DNA from: Clostridia bacterium
Lineage (GTDB): Bacteria > Bacillota > Clostridia > Lachnospirales > Lachnospiraceae
Length of the DNA stretch: 64,000 nt
Assembly (NCBI GenBank): GCA_910575245.1
Contig: CAJTEN010000015.1
Coordinates: 62,001-126,000 of the forward strand
Reading direction: 5' to 3'
Positions 36,075 to 45,303 of this stretch are shown here, piece by piece. Position numbers and translations under genes: made by a program. The notes below the pieces were generated by a model. That model saw nothing but the letters and a program-made list of their open reading frames with translations. It did not search any database and was not told where the DNA came from. Every line of letters starts with the position of its first letter. The stretch's first letter is position 1.

Positions 36075-36115
36075 GGCTGTTACACATTAGCTTTTGAGCC
36101 ATATGTGTAACAGCC
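36075..36115. terminator. Bidirectional hairpin between convergent genes
   Basis: GGCTGTTACACAT pairs perfectly with ATGTGTAACAGCC (13 bp). It sits between the MgtC-like gene and the minus-strand permease and may serve both, though T-runs are weak. Confidence 0.65.
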
Positions 36116-36280
36116 TTCTGTATGTCGTGTAATGATGATGGCGTTGTGCCAGTACCGCGTTGTCGTCAGTCAACAATGCCACCGCATTGCCTCCTTCCTC
36201 CGCCTTGTCCTGACACAAATATCAGGCACTGTTTTTCACTGTTATTTAGGCAATGCTGTACCAGCGATGCAAGCTGCTTA

Positions 36281-38527
36281 TTAACTACAGTCTCCGACAG
36301 ACTTCTTAAACAGAATCCACGTACTGATAAAATAGCATACCAGAAGAATCATCAGAATACCGGCTGTGACGGCAACCTGCGTAAGCAGGGCGGTAAAGCC
36401 GATATAGGCCGAAATCTGTGCCGTAATCGTGTCGAAGAAATAAGCAGCCAGAACGGCAGCGGCCACAACCGCGACACTGACCGGCAATCCAAACCAGATA
36501 CCCAGCTGCTTGAGAATCAGCTTTCTGATTTCGTTTTCATCCACGCCCAGCTTCTTCAGGACACTGAAACGGTATCGGTATTTGGAGGCGTCCAGAAGCT
36601 GCTGCAGGGAGAGAACCGTCAGGCAGATAACCATCAGGACAATGCCGCTGTAGGTCATCGAGGCATGGGTTATGAAGATGGAAGCCTTCGTTTCGTTGAC
36701 CTGGTTTGTTCTGGTACGGAGGTAGTAATTGGGACCTTCGCCATCAACAGGAACCTCCGGATATTCTTCAAGAAACCTGGCTTCTAATTGCAGGGCATCC
36801 GTATAGGGAATAACCTCTGCCGTCTGGATATAGCGGTTGCGCATGACCGGAAGAAGTTTCCGGCAGACGGAATCGGGAAGCACATAGATGACGTCCGTAT
36901 AGCGGTTGTAGAGCGTTTCTCCCAGCGCGTCTTCATTGCCCCATTCCTGTGCCACGGTCAGCGTCCCGGCATCGGTTTCGAGGACAGTGTGTTCTCTCAT
37001 AAATTCTTCCTGTTCCTCACGGGTGGCGATCGACTTCCACTGCATGACAAACTCATTTTCTTTCAGAGACACCGGTTCATATCCAAGCATTTCCCGCAGG
37101 GCATTATAATCGGAAAGTGAGATCGCCACTACAGGAAAATCCAGTTTCACACGGTTCCTGAATTCTTCCCGGCGGGGAAGATAGAGGCTGAAGGTACAGT
37201 TATAGGCTGTCTCTATATCATGTTCTTCCAGAAATGCGTCCACAAGTTCGTAATTGCCTGAGGGCAGATCGGATTCCTGATAAACTCCTGTGTAGGAGGT
37301 GCTGATCTGGATATCATACAGGGCACGCAGATCCAGATAGCCGGAAGCCCATCCGGTCAGCGCCGGCGCGGCCAGGAAGAGAAAGATGGAGAGCACCAGT
37401 GTCAGGCAGATCAGAGTCATGGTCTTGGCGGTGGTAGTCAGCCTGGAGATAATCTGTCCGAAAAAGAACAGATTCTGGCCGCTGTATGTGTACGCCGGCG
37501 ACTTCTTTTTCCAAAGGCAGATGGCTTCTCCTGACAGGTAGATGATACCGCAGATCAGATAGATCAGGTCTGCCAGAAGAAACATCAGGTATGTGTTTGA
37601 ACCGGTATCCGAACCCAGTGTCGAGGAACCGAAGGACAGATAATAGCTGGAACAGATACGGGGTACGCTTGCCGAGAAGCAAAGGCTGACAAAGGTGCAC
37701 AGCATCTCAATGATGACCAGTCTCTCAAATCCCCAGACTTTACGTCTGGCCAGCCAGATGACCGGCCATACAAAAGCAATAAGCGGCGCGGCTATGATCC
37801 CGTGGAACATAATGTGTACAGGGAGGGCAAAGCGGGAATCGAAATAAAAGTATTTCGCGGAAATCCCGCTCAATATCATGCCAAACAGCACGATACTGTG
37901 AAGGATAGTCACTGTGGGCATGTAGCGGTTCCTGCCAGTATGCAGTTCGTTCTGTCTGTCTGCATAGAGCATGTCGATGATTCTGATTTTCCGTATGGTG
38001 CGGACATTCAGCAGGCCTACGGCCAGCAGGCTTATGGTAAAGAAGCATATGGTGAGCAGCACCGTATCCGGAAAAAGCATCCATGACAGACGGTACTCTA
38101 ATCCGTAGGCGGACAGGAGCATTGCCGTGATAAACTGGGAGCATACCATTCCCGCCAGGATGCCGGAGAAGACACTGGCTGCACCCAGGACAAAGGTTTC
38201 CGCGAAGAAGAGCCAGGCGATGGTTCTCTGTTCCATACCGAGGACAGACTGCATCGCAAATTCTCTCTGTCTGTGAAGGAGCATGTAATTGTTCACATAA
38301 CGGATCAGAAACAGGATCAGCAGTGTGACAGAACATATGGCTATTTGCATGCCGCCGCCCAGTATGGAGAGATCAAATTCCCTGCCGATATCCGGACGAT
38401 AGTACCTGCTGGAAATGGACAGGAAGGCATAAAAGAGCATGGTACAGATCGTCATGGTGATAATATAGATCAGATAGTCTCTGGCGGAACGCTTCACATT
38501 CCGGAAGATCAGTTTAAAATACATCAT
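36281..38527 (-). CDS. BceB-like ABC transporter permease
   Basis: 748 residues from the ATG at 38527, which has AGGAGG 8 bases upstream; a GTG at 38536 is too close. About ten membrane helices with a large extracytoplasmic domain between about 395 and 605 match BceB-type permeases that detect and free lipid II-cycle intermediates from peptide antibiotics. The N-terminal FKLIFRNVKRSARDYLIY is typical of the family. The start overlaps the ATPase gene by 14 bp. No kinase or regulator lies beside it. Confidence 0.9.
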   Translation of the reverse strand: MMYFKLIFRNVKRSARDYLIYIITMTICTMLFYAFLSISSRYYRPDIGREFDLSILGGGMQIAICSVTLLILFLIRYVNNYMLLHRQREFAMQSVLGMEQRTIAWLFFAETFVLGAASVFSGILAGMVCSQFITAMLLSAYGLEYRLSWMLFPDTVLLTICFFTISLLAVGLLNVRTIRKIRIIDMLYADRQNELHTGRNRYMPTVTILHSIVLFGMILSGISAKYFYFDSRFALPVHIMFHGIIAAPLIAFVWPVIWLARRKVWGFERLVIIEMLCTFVSLCFSASVPRICSSYYLSFGSSTLGSDTGSNTYLMFLLADLIYLICGIIYLSGEAICLWKKKSPAYTYSGQNLFFFGQIISRLTTTAKTMTLICLTLVLSIFLFLAAPALTGWASGYLDLRALYDIQISTSYTGVYQESDLPSGNYELVDAFLEEHDIETAYNCTFSLYLPRREEFRNRVKLDFPVVAISLSDYNALREMLGYEPVSLKENEFVMQWKSIATREEQEEFMREHTVLETDAGTLTVAQEWGNEDALGETLYNRYTDVIYVLPDSVCRKLLPVMRNRYIQTAEVIPYTDALQLEARFLEEYPEVPVDGEGPNYYLRTRTNQVNETKASIFITHASMTYSGIVLMVICLTVLSLQQLLDASKYRYRFSVLKKLGVDENEIRKLILKQLGIWFGLPVSVAVVAAAVLAAYFFDTITAQISAYIGFTALLTQVAVTAGILMILLVCYFISTWILFKKSVGDCS

Positions 38528-39281
38528 TGTGTCCACCTCCTAACATCGTTAGAACGTTCAGCACCTTGTCATAGAAGGTTTTTCTTGTGTCGTTTCCTCT
38601 GTGTATTTCCGTAAAGATCTCGCCGTCCTTTAGAAACAGGATCCGGCCGGCATAGCTGGCCGAGAAGGCATCGTGAGTCACCATCAGGATCGTGGCGCCC
38701 AGTCTGTCGTTGATACTCTGCATAGTGGAGAGCAGCATCTGGGAAGAATGGCTGTCCAGTGCGCCTGTGGGTTCATCGGCCAGAATGAGTTTCGGATCAC
38801 AGACCAGTGCTCTTGCGCAGGCGCAGCGCTGTTTCTGCCCGCCGGATACCTGATACGGGTATTTTGACAGGATATCCGTAATATTCAGGCTGGCTGCGAT
38901 TTCCTGTACGCGGGGACCGATCTTCTCCAGGGGAGTTTTGTTGATCGTCAATGCCAGAGAGATGTTTTCCTCAAGAGTCAGGGTGTCGAGAAGATTGAAA
39001 TCCTGAAAGATGAATCCCAGATTTTCCCGGCGGAAGCGGGCCAGCTGCTTCGGCTTTAAGTCGGTCACGGCGGTTCCGTCCAGGTAGATATGCCCCGCAC
39101 TTACAGTATCGATGGTTGAGATACAGTTCAACAGTGTGGTCTTGCCGGAACCGGATGCACCCATGATCCCCAGGAATTCCCCCTGCCCGACAGAGAAGCT
39201 GATGTCTTTGATAGCCTGTGTGATATTGCCTTCATTTCCATAATATTTCTGGATATGTTCCAGTTGCAGAACCAGTTTCAT
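38514..39281 (-). CDS. BceA-like ABC transporter ATPase
   Basis: 255 residues from the ATG at 39281 following AAGGAGG. Walker A GASGSGKTT, Q-loop FQDFNLLD, signature VSGGQKQR and Walker B LILADEPTGALD. Forms a peptide-resistance exporter with the next gene. A CTTAC-N17-GTAAG dyad 90-115 bp upstream is a candidate response-regulator site. Confidence 0.92.
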   Translation of the reverse strand: MKLVLQLEHIQKYYGNEGNITQAIKDISFSVGQGEFLGIMGASGSGKTTLLNCISTIDTVSAGHIYLDGTAVTDLKPKQLARFRRENLGFIFQDFNLLDTLTLEENISLALTINKTPLEKIGPRVQEIAASLNITDILSKYPYQVSGGQKQRCACARALVCDPKLILADEPTGALDSHSSQMLLSTMQSINDRLGATILMVTHDAFSASYAGRILFLKDGEIFTEIHRGNDTRKTFYDKVLNVLTMLGGGHNDVF

Positions 39282-39367
39282 GTATGTTTCCTCCTTGCCA
39301 GATAAATAAGTATACTGTGATAACATGATTTTATTGTAGATTAGGAGATATGTTTTGTGTATCGGTT

Positions 39368-39400
39368 TTTCTTACGAAGTTCTAACAAAAACGTAAGAAA
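39368..39400. promoter_or_regulatory. CTTAC-N17-GTAAG dyad upstream of the BceAB-like genes
   Basis: TTTCTTACG (39368-39376) and CGTAAGAAA (39392-39400) are perfect inverted 9-mers. Their CTTAC and GTAAG cores are the same as in the sites at 26001 and 28164, but 17 bp apart rather than 6, a difference of one helical turn. The half-sites therefore keep the same relative face of the helix. Confidence 0.55.
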
Positions 39401-39455
39401 TGCAGTAAATGCTCAGAACTGCCCCTCACCGCAGGCGACTTGGAACGGGCAGATT

Positions 39456-39489
39456 ACGTAACAGGGAAGCCAAAGTCTAACTGTTACGT
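39456..39489. repeat. Short palindromic repeat (family D), complete
   Basis: ACGTAACAG and CTGTTACGT are perfect 9-bp inverted arms around GGAAGCCAAAGTCTAA. It belongs to the same set as 21807-21837. Confidence 0.65.
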
Positions 39490-39528
39490 ATTTGCTCTGT
39501 GAATTACAGAACTATGATGCAAACAACA

Positions 39529-39546
39529 GGGAATCTATGGTATACT
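39529..39546 (+). promoter_or_regulatory. Probable glnA promoter
   Basis: TATACT (39541-39546) with the TGG extension before it; the -35 region at 17 bp is poor. If used, transcription starts just before the family A repeat, placing its long hairpin in the glnA leader. Confidence 0.45.
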
Positions 39547-39556
39547 GAGTTATAAC

Positions 39557-39659
39557 TATAGTAAACGACATAACAAATTTCTGTTACCGGCTCTTGCAGG
39601 AGCCATATACGGTAGCTCCTGCAAGGCCGAAAACGAAATTTCTAATGTCGTTAACTATA
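39557..39659. repeat. Family A palindromic repeat, complete copy
   Basis: A 103-bp near-perfect palindrome. The left arm starts TATAGTAAACGACATAAC, the right arm ends ATGTCGTTAACTATA, and the arms meet at GGAGC-catatacggta-GCTCC. As RNA it would be a hairpin of about 45 pairs. Truncated relatives lie at 9947, 17600 and 61925. No coding capacity: a MITE-like element. TATA flanks both ends, compatible with a TA-type target (inference). Confidence 0.85.
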
Positions 39660-39685
39660 AGGGATCTTGCGAAAGGAGCAGAAGT

Positions 39686-41122
39686 ATGGACAGAAGTGAA
39701 GCAATCAGGAAATTATGTGAAGAGCAGAATATCCGTATGATCGATTTCAAGATGACGGATATCGACGGCCGGTGGCGGCATATCACGATTCCGGTGGAGC
39801 GGTTCGGTGAGGATACGTTTACTTATGGGATAGGATTCGATGGTTCCAATTACGGGTATGCGCCTGTGGAGAAGAGTGACATGGTATTCCTGCCGGATCC
39901 GGAGACCGCCTATGTGGATCCGTTCGCCCAGGTGCCTACACTTACCATGTGCGGCAATGTATGTACCATCGGACAGGGAGAGAATAAGCCTTTTGACCAG
40001 TATCCGAAGAATGTAAGCCTGCGGGCAGTGGAGTATATGAAGGAGAGCGGTGTGGCTGACCAGATGATTATCGGGCCGGAATTCGAGTTTTATCTGCTGG
40101 ACAGCGCGCGCTATGAGGTGACGCCGCAGCAGTGCGGATATCAGATCAATACCAGACAGGCAGAGTGGAACTGCAGTATGGATATGTACCGGCACGGCAA
40201 CAACGGCTACGAAGTACCGTATAAAGGCGGCTATCATGTGGCGGCGCCTCAGGATGTGGGATATGACTTAAGAAGCCGTATGTGCATGATGATGGAAGAT
40301 TGGGGAATCCGTGTGAAGTACCATCATCACGAAGTGGGCGGCCCGGGTCAGATGGAGATAGAGGTGGAGCTGGCGGACATGCCTGCCATGGCGGATAACA
40401 CTATGATTATTAAATATATTATCAAGAATATGGCGGCAAGAGAAGGTAAGACGGCCACCTTCATGCCCAAACCCATCTACCAGGAGGCAGGCAACGGCCT
40501 GCATGTACATATGCTTCTGCTAAAGGACGGGAAACCGCTGTTCTATGATGCCGACGGATATTCGGGCTTAAGCCGTACGGCGCATTATTTTATCGGCGGG
40601 CTGCTGAAACACATCGCATCTCTATGTGCGTTTACGAATCCGTCAACGAATTCCTTCAAGCGTCTGGTGCCGGGATATGAGGCGCCGGTGACGGTAGGGT
40701 ATGCAACGTCAAACCGCAGCGCAGTCATCCGGATTCCGGCTTATGCCAAATCACCAGAGACGAAGCGGTTTGAACTGCGCAATCCTGATGCGACGGCGAA
40801 TCCGTATTATGCGTATGCGGCAATCCTGATGGCGGGCCTGGACGGAATCGAGAATCAGATCGATCCGGAAGAAAACGGCTGGGGACCTTATGACTTTAAC
40901 CTTTATACCCTGTCGGAAGAAGAGCAGAAGAAGATCAAAGGTCTGCCCAAGTCTCTGGGAGAAGCGCTGGATGCGTTGGAGGCAGACCATGACTATCTGA
41001 CGAAAGGCGGTGTGTTCCCGCAGCGCCTGATCGATATCTGGGTGGCACGCAAGCGTGAGGAATTAAGGAAGATGGAACAGATTCCGAATCCGGCAGAGTT
41101 TAAGATGTATTATGACCTCTAA
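39686..41122 (+). CDS. glnA: Glutamine synthetase
   Basis: 478 residues. Makes glutamine from glutamate, ammonia and ATP. The beta-grasp domain contains GIGFDGSNYGYAP; the metal and substrate site has IIGPEFEFYLL, HHHEVGGPGQMEIE, NGLHVHM, the loop NSFKRLVPGYEAP and the RFELRNPD metal site near the C-terminus. The usual adenylylation-type Tyr loop is not obvious. Length and motifs suit a GSI-type enzyme of Clostridia. AAAGGAG precedes the ATG; the leader carries a family A hairpin ending 26 bases upstream. Confidence 0.93.
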   Translation: MDRSEAIRKLCEEQNIRMIDFKMTDIDGRWRHITIPVERFGEDTFTYGIGFDGSNYGYAPVEKSDMVFLPDPETAYVDPFAQVPTLTMCGNVCTIGQGENKPFDQYPKNVSLRAVEYMKESGVADQMIIGPEFEFYLLDSARYEVTPQQCGYQINTRQAEWNCSMDMYRHGNNGYEVPYKGGYHVAAPQDVGYDLRSRMCMMMEDWGIRVKYHHHEVGGPGQMEIEVELADMPAMADNTMIIKYIIKNMAAREGKTATFMPKPIYQEAGNGLHVHMLLLKDGKPLFYDADGYSGLSRTAHYFIGGLLKHIASLCAFTNPSTNSFKRLVPGYEAPVTVGYATSNRSAVIRIPAYAKSPETKRFELRNPDATANPYYAYAAILMAGLDGIENQIDPEENGWGPYDFNLYTLSEEEQKKIKGLPKSLGEALDALEADHDYLTKGGVFPQRLIDIWVARKREELRKMEQIPNPAEFKMYYDL

Positions 41123-41211
41123 AGAAGATGGTATATTGTCCGGACTGTAAAGGATACAGCCTGGGCACAAATACGGATTCTCCGTGAGTATGGAAAGTTT
41201 GAGAGACGATT

Positions 41212-42546
41212 ATGAATCATGATTTAACAGAGGGAAAAATAGTACAGAAGCTGCTGAAGTTCGCATTCCCCATTATGGTGGGGAATCTGCTCCAGCAGCT
41301 GTATAATGTGGTGGATACGCTGATTGTCGGGCGGTATCTGGGCGAGAACGCGCTTGCGGCAGTAGGGTCTTCCTATGCGCTGATGGTGTTTATCACATCG
41401 ATTATCATAGGTTTGTGTATGGGCAGCAGCGCCTTTTTCTCTATACAGTTCGGGAGCAAAGACCAGGACAGGCTGGAGAAAGGTATTTATATCGCGTTTG
41501 TATCCATAGGAATCGTTGCGCTGGTATTGAATATTGCCGTGTACGTCGGCATTCACGGTATTATGATTTTCCTGCGTGTGCCGGGCGAAGTAGTTTTACT
41601 GATGAGAGCGTATCTTCTGTGGATTTTTGCGGGAATCCCTGCCGTGTTTTTCTATAATTATATTGCGAATCTTCTGCGTGCAGTCGGTAATTCCGTAGTA
41701 CCGCTCCTGTTTCTGGCAGTGTCGGCCCTGTCCAATATCGTTCTGGACCTGCTCTTTATCAGGGGATTCGGATGGGGTGTGGGCGGTGCGGCAGCGGCGA
41801 CGGTTATTTCCCAGTATCTGGCAGGAACCGGTATCGTGTTGTACTATTTCGGTAAATATCCTGCACTTAGAGTCTCCAGGGAAAACCGCCGTTTTGATTC
41901 TGGAATTCTGAAGGAGCTTGCGGGTCTGTCATCCCTGACCTGCCTGCAGCAGTCTATCATGAACTTCGGTATTCTGATGGTACAGGGGCTGGTGAACAGC
42001 TTCGGGCCCGTTGTCATGGCGGCTTTTGCTGCGGCAGTCAAGATCGATTCCCTTGCCTATGCGCCGGTGCAGGATTTCGGCAATGCTTTTTCAACTTATG
42101 TGGCGCAGAATTTCGGGGCGGGGAAGACGGAACGGATCCGGAAGGGCATGAAAGATGCCGTGCTGACCGCTTTCGTATTCTGTCTGGTTATTTCGGCGCT
42201 GGTAGTAGGCTTCGCCGAACCTCTGATGGGATTGTTCCTGAATGAGGAAAGTGCGGAGGCAATCGCGGTTGGGGCAGGATATCTGCATATCGAGGCGGCA
42301 TTTTATTTCGGTATCGGCCTGCTGTTTCTGTTCTACGGATATTATCGTGCCGTGCATAAGCCGGGAATCTCAGTGGTTCTTACGGTGGTCTCGCTGGGAA
42401 CCCGTGTCGTTCTGGCCTATGTGCTTTCATCGATAGAGACGGTAGGAGTGACGGGAATCTGGATGTCTGTACCCATAGGATGGGTTCTGGCGGATGCGGC
42501 GGGAGCGTGGTTCTATTTTCACAGGAAGAGCAGGGCGTCTGTCTGA
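41212..42546 (+). CDS. MATE-family multidrug efflux transporter
   Basis: 444 residues with twelve predicted membrane helices in two six-helix halves. The start (LTEGKIVQKLLKFAFPIMVG, followed by LLQQLYNVVDTLIVGRYLG) is the usual DinF/NorM-like opening. It exchanges Na+ or H+ for cationic compounds; substrate not predictable. Stands 90 bp after glnA with a weak ribosome site. Confidence 0.92.
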   Translation: MNHDLTEGKIVQKLLKFAFPIMVGNLLQQLYNVVDTLIVGRYLGENALAAVGSSYALMVFITSIIIGLCMGSSAFFSIQFGSKDQDRLEKGIYIAFVSIGIVALVLNIAVYVGIHGIMIFLRVPGEVVLLMRAYLLWIFAGIPAVFFYNYIANLLRAVGNSVVPLLFLAVSALSNIVLDLLFIRGFGWGVGGAAAATVISQYLAGTGIVLYYFGKYPALRVSRENRRFDSGILKELAGLSSLTCLQQSIMNFGILMVQGLVNSFGPVVMAAFAAAVKIDSLAYAPVQDFGNAFSTYVAQNFGAGKTERIRKGMKDAVLTAFVFCLVISALVVGFAEPLMGLFLNEESAEAIAVGAGYLHIEAAFYFGIGLLFLFYGYYRAVHKPGISVVLTVVSLGTRVVLAYVLSSIETVGVTGIWMSVPIGWVLADAAGAWFYFHRKSRASV

Positions 42547-42646
42547 TCAGGAATACAGCTTTGGACAGCAGAGTAAATTCTGTCATTTTTGGCATATAAT
42601 AAGGTGAGCGGTAGTTGTTGACAGTTTGAGTACAGGAGGAATCGAT

Positions 42647-43621
42647 ATGTGTACAGCAGCGACTTATAAGACAAAAGATTTCTACTTTGGACGCACCCTG
42701 GACTATGATTTATCTTACGGGGATGAGATTACAGTGACACCACGCAGATATCCCTTCCGTTTTCGGAGCATGGGAGTCATGGAGGAACATTATGCATTTA
42801 TCGGCATGGCTCATATTGAAGATGGTTATCCGCTGTATTATGATGCCGTGAATGAAAAGGGACTGGGGATGGCCGGGCTTAATTTTCCGGAGAATGCGAA
42901 ATATGGGAAATGGGTACGGGATAAGGAAAATGTGGCGACTTTTGAACTCATACCGTGGATTCTTGGCCAATGCAGTTCGGTACAGGAAGTACGGCAGCTG
43001 CTTGGAAAGATCAATATTACAGGGGAACCCTTTAACCAGGAACTGCCGGCGGCGCAGCTGCACTGGATGATCTGTGACCGCAGGGAAACCATCGTCGTGG
43101 AAGCAGTTGATTCCGGTATCAGGGTTCATGATAATCCGGTAGGCGTTTTGACGAACAATCCGCCCTTTGAGGAACAGTTGTTTCAACTGAACAACTATAT
43201 GTCGCTGTCTCCTAAGGCGCCTGTGAATCATTTCTGTGACAGGCTGACGCTGCAGACATACAGCAGGGGCATGGGAGCAATCGGGCTTCCGGGAGATCTG
43301 TCCTCTCAATCCCGTTTTGTCCGGGCTGCTTTTGTGAAGCTGAATTCGATATCCGGTGATTCGGAGTCAGAGAGTGTGAGTCAGTTCTTCCATATACTTG
43401 GTTCTGTAGATCAGCCCCGGGGATGCTGCGTACTCGAAGACGATCAGTATGAGGTTACGCTTTTTACTTCCTGCTGTAATGCGGATAAAGGAATCTATTA
43501 TTATACGACTTATGGAAATCATCAGATTTCGGCAGTGGATATGCACCGGGAAAATCTGGACGGTTCCGGCCTCATCCGGTATGAGCCGATTGAGGATGAG
43601 CAGATCAGGATGCAGAATTAG
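42647..43621 (+). CDS. Choloylglycine hydrolase (bile salt hydrolase)
   Basis: 324 residues. Starting at the ATG after AGGAGG gives MCTAATY, so Cys2 becomes the N-terminal nucleophile after methionine removal, as in Ntn hydrolases of this family. Arg16 and Asp19 in FGRTLDYD, the Asn in GLGMAGLNFP, the Asn in VLTNNPP and the Arg in SSQSRFVRAAF complete the active site. Cleaves the amide of glycine- or taurine-conjugated bile acids in the cytoplasm; penicillin V acylase activity is the alternative. Supports a gut habitat. Confidence 0.92.
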   Translation: MCTAATYKTKDFYFGRTLDYDLSYGDEITVTPRRYPFRFRSMGVMEEHYAFIGMAHIEDGYPLYYDAVNEKGLGMAGLNFPENAKYGKWVRDKENVATFELIPWILGQCSSVQEVRQLLGKINITGEPFNQELPAAQLHWMICDRRETIVVEAVDSGIRVHDNPVGVLTNNPPFEEQLFQLNNYMSLSPKAPVNHFCDRLTLQTYSRGMGAIGLPGDLSSQSRFVRAAFVKLNSISGDSESESVSQFFHILGSVDQPRGCCVLEDDQYEVTLFTSCCNADKGIYYYTTYGNHQISAVDMHRENLDGSGLIRYEPIEDEQIRMQN

Positions 43622-43744
43622 ACTTGCTATCACTGACAAAATTTGATATACTCGATGGTGTGTAAATACGTATGTATTGCTTCAGGGGATCATACAGGTA
43701 CCAGCCGGAATAAGTTACAGATGTTTATTTAGGAGAGGATAAAG

Positions 43745-44515
43745 ATGGGGAATGTAGTTATTGTCTCGGAAGTTCAGAGCTATCTCATTATGTCATTGAA
43801 AAGTTGGTTTGAGCAGGCAGAGTATGAAGTGACGATGGTCAAGGCGGATATTAACGCTATCAATAAGATAAAAGAAACGCCCGCTGTTATGCTGCTCTAC
43901 GTAGATGAGAAAATGTTGGAGGAATTGCAGGCGCTAAACTTTATTAAGGATAAGGCCGCAGAGGAAGATATTCCGGTTTTCATCGTGGGTGATATGGATG
44001 AATTGAATTCGGTGGAAGAGATCATTTCGAAGAACCTGATCCGTCAGAGATTTCAGCGGCCGATCAATGTCAACGAAGTGGTGGCTTCAATCAGCCATTA
44101 TGAGCAGAAGCATGGCAGACAGAATAAGAAGAAGATACTAGTCGTGGATGATTCCGGGACGATGCTTAGGAATGTAAAGGGATGGCTTGAGGAAACCTAT
44201 CAGGTGAGTCTGGCGAACTCGGCGGCCATGGCGATCAAATCACTCTCAATGAACAGGCCGGATCTGGTTTTACTGGATTATGAGATGCCGATTGTGGATG
44301 GGAAGCAGGTTCTGGAGATGCTCCGCAGTGAGCATGATTTTGCGGACATTCCGGTCATATTCCTGACCAGCAGGGAGGATGACGAGAGCAGGGAAAGCGC
44401 TATGGCGCTGAAACCGGAGGGATACCTGTTAAAGAGTATGGAGCCGGGAGAGATTGTTCAGGCAATCGACGATTTCTTTGGCGGGCTGAGACGGAAAGAA
44501 CTGGCAGGATTATAG
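43745..44515 (+). CDS. Double-receiver response regulator without output domain
   Basis: 256 residues. The C-terminal half (about 132-250) is a true receiver: ILVVDDSG, phosphoacceptor Asp in LVLLDYEMP, LTSR and Lys in YLLKSMEP. The N-terminal half (1-118) has the same fold pattern but lacks the phosphoacceptor (YVDEKM at that place is offset), so it is probably a pseudo-receiver for protein contact. No DNA-binding or enzymatic domain follows. No kinase is adjacent; it may act in a phosphorelay or with chemotaxis proteins. AGGAGAGG precedes the ATG. Confidence 0.85.
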   Translation: MGNVVIVSEVQSYLIMSLKSWFEQAEYEVTMVKADINAINKIKETPAVMLLYVDEKMLEELQALNFIKDKAAEEDIPVFIVGDMDELNSVEEIISKNLIRQRFQRPINVNEVVASISHYEQKHGRQNKKKILVVDDSGTMLRNVKGWLEETYQVSLANSAAMAIKSLSMNRPDLVLLDYEMPIVDGKQVLEMLRSEHDFADIPVIFLTSREDDESRESAMALKPEGYLLKSMEPGEIVQAIDDFFGGLRRKELAGL

Positions 44516-44541
44516 GCGGCAGGGTATTTATAGCGAGAGAA

Positions 44542-44575
44542 CAGGCACAGGACAATAGCCGTTGTCCTGTGCCTG
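44542..44575. terminator. Bidirectional terminator
   Basis: CAGGCACAGGACAA pairs perfectly with TTGTCCTGTGCCTG (14 bp, 6-nt loop) between two convergent genes, the double-receiver gene and the minus-strand gene at 44596. Confidence 0.85.
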
Positions 44576-44595
44576 CTATTATGTTTCGTGGGAAA

Positions 44596-45303
44596 TCAGA
44601 TCGTATAGTCGAAGCGTCCGCCTGGAGCGGGAACGGAAGTCTCTTCCTTAATATTGTCCCAGTCGATATGATTGATCTTATCCAGAAGCTCTTTGGCGGT
44701 GGAAGCGTACAGTGTGGCACGTTTGCTGTGCTCATAGTCATATTTGCCGTGGGTTTTGGATTCGGCTTTGGCAGCGGCCTCCTTCTTGCCTTCACGGATC
44801 TTATCCACAAATTCTTTCTGGCGTTCTCCGGCTTTCTCCAGTTCTGCGAAGTAGGATACTTCTCCGTTCTTGCCGATGTTTATGCCCATACGTATTACTT
44901 CGTCCTTTCGGTCTCCCAATTGTTCTTTCATTTCGTCCAATTTGCCCACTGCCTGATCGAGAGCGGCAAGGTTCTGCTCCTTCACACTGTCATCGGAGGC
45001 CATGCGTTCCAATTCCTCCGGATCGATCAGTACACTGTATTCTTTGGTGCCGCGGCCAAGATAAGAAGCAGCTTCCTCTTCGGTCTCATAGTCGGCAACC
45101 ATAAAATCCATGTTGGAGTAGGTATTTTTCAATTCCTGTAAAAGAGCTTTGGCCCGGTTGCTTAACTGCACACTACTGCCGGTTTTTTGGGTATTGCCGG
45201 TTCTGGATAAAGTGGTTTTTGACGTTTTAGACTGTGTTTTTTTGTTGATAGTGCTGTCATAATAGGTATTTTGATACAGATTGTATCCATTGACTTTATT
45301 CAT
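44596..45303 (-). CDS. Uncharacterised protein (possibly DUF6033 family)
   Basis: 235 residues, no signal peptide or membrane helix. The N-terminal 45 residues are low-complexity Ser/Thr/Lys (MNKVNGYNLYQNTYYDS), followed by a helical body with many charged residues and a conserved-looking RAKALLQELKNTYSNMDFMV segment. The style matches an uncharacterised Clostridia family I associate with DUF6033, but I am not certain. GGAGG precedes the ATG at 45303. Single-gene transcript. Confidence 0.7.
   Translation of the reverse strand: MNKVNGYNLYQNTYYDSTINKKTQSKTSKTTLSRTGNTQKTGSSVQLSNRAKALLQELKNTYSNMDFMVADYETEEEAASYLGRGTKEYSVLIDPEELERMASDDSVKEQNLAALDQAVGKLDEMKEQLGDRKDEVIRMGINIGKNGEVSYFAELEKAGERQKEFVDKIREGKKEAAAKAESKTHGKYDYEHSKRATLYASTAKELLDKINHIDWDNIKEETSVPAPGGRFDYTI

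Noticed and set aside
36122..36787. 221-codon plus-strand frame opposite the BceB-like permease
   Set aside because: Antisense to a well-supported membrane protein; no start signal.
44569..45141. 190-codon plus-strand frame opposite the uncharacterised gene at 44596-45303
   Set aside because: Hydrophobic-looking but begins inside a bidirectional terminator region and lacks a ribosome site; the minus-strand gene has GGAGG and a terminator.
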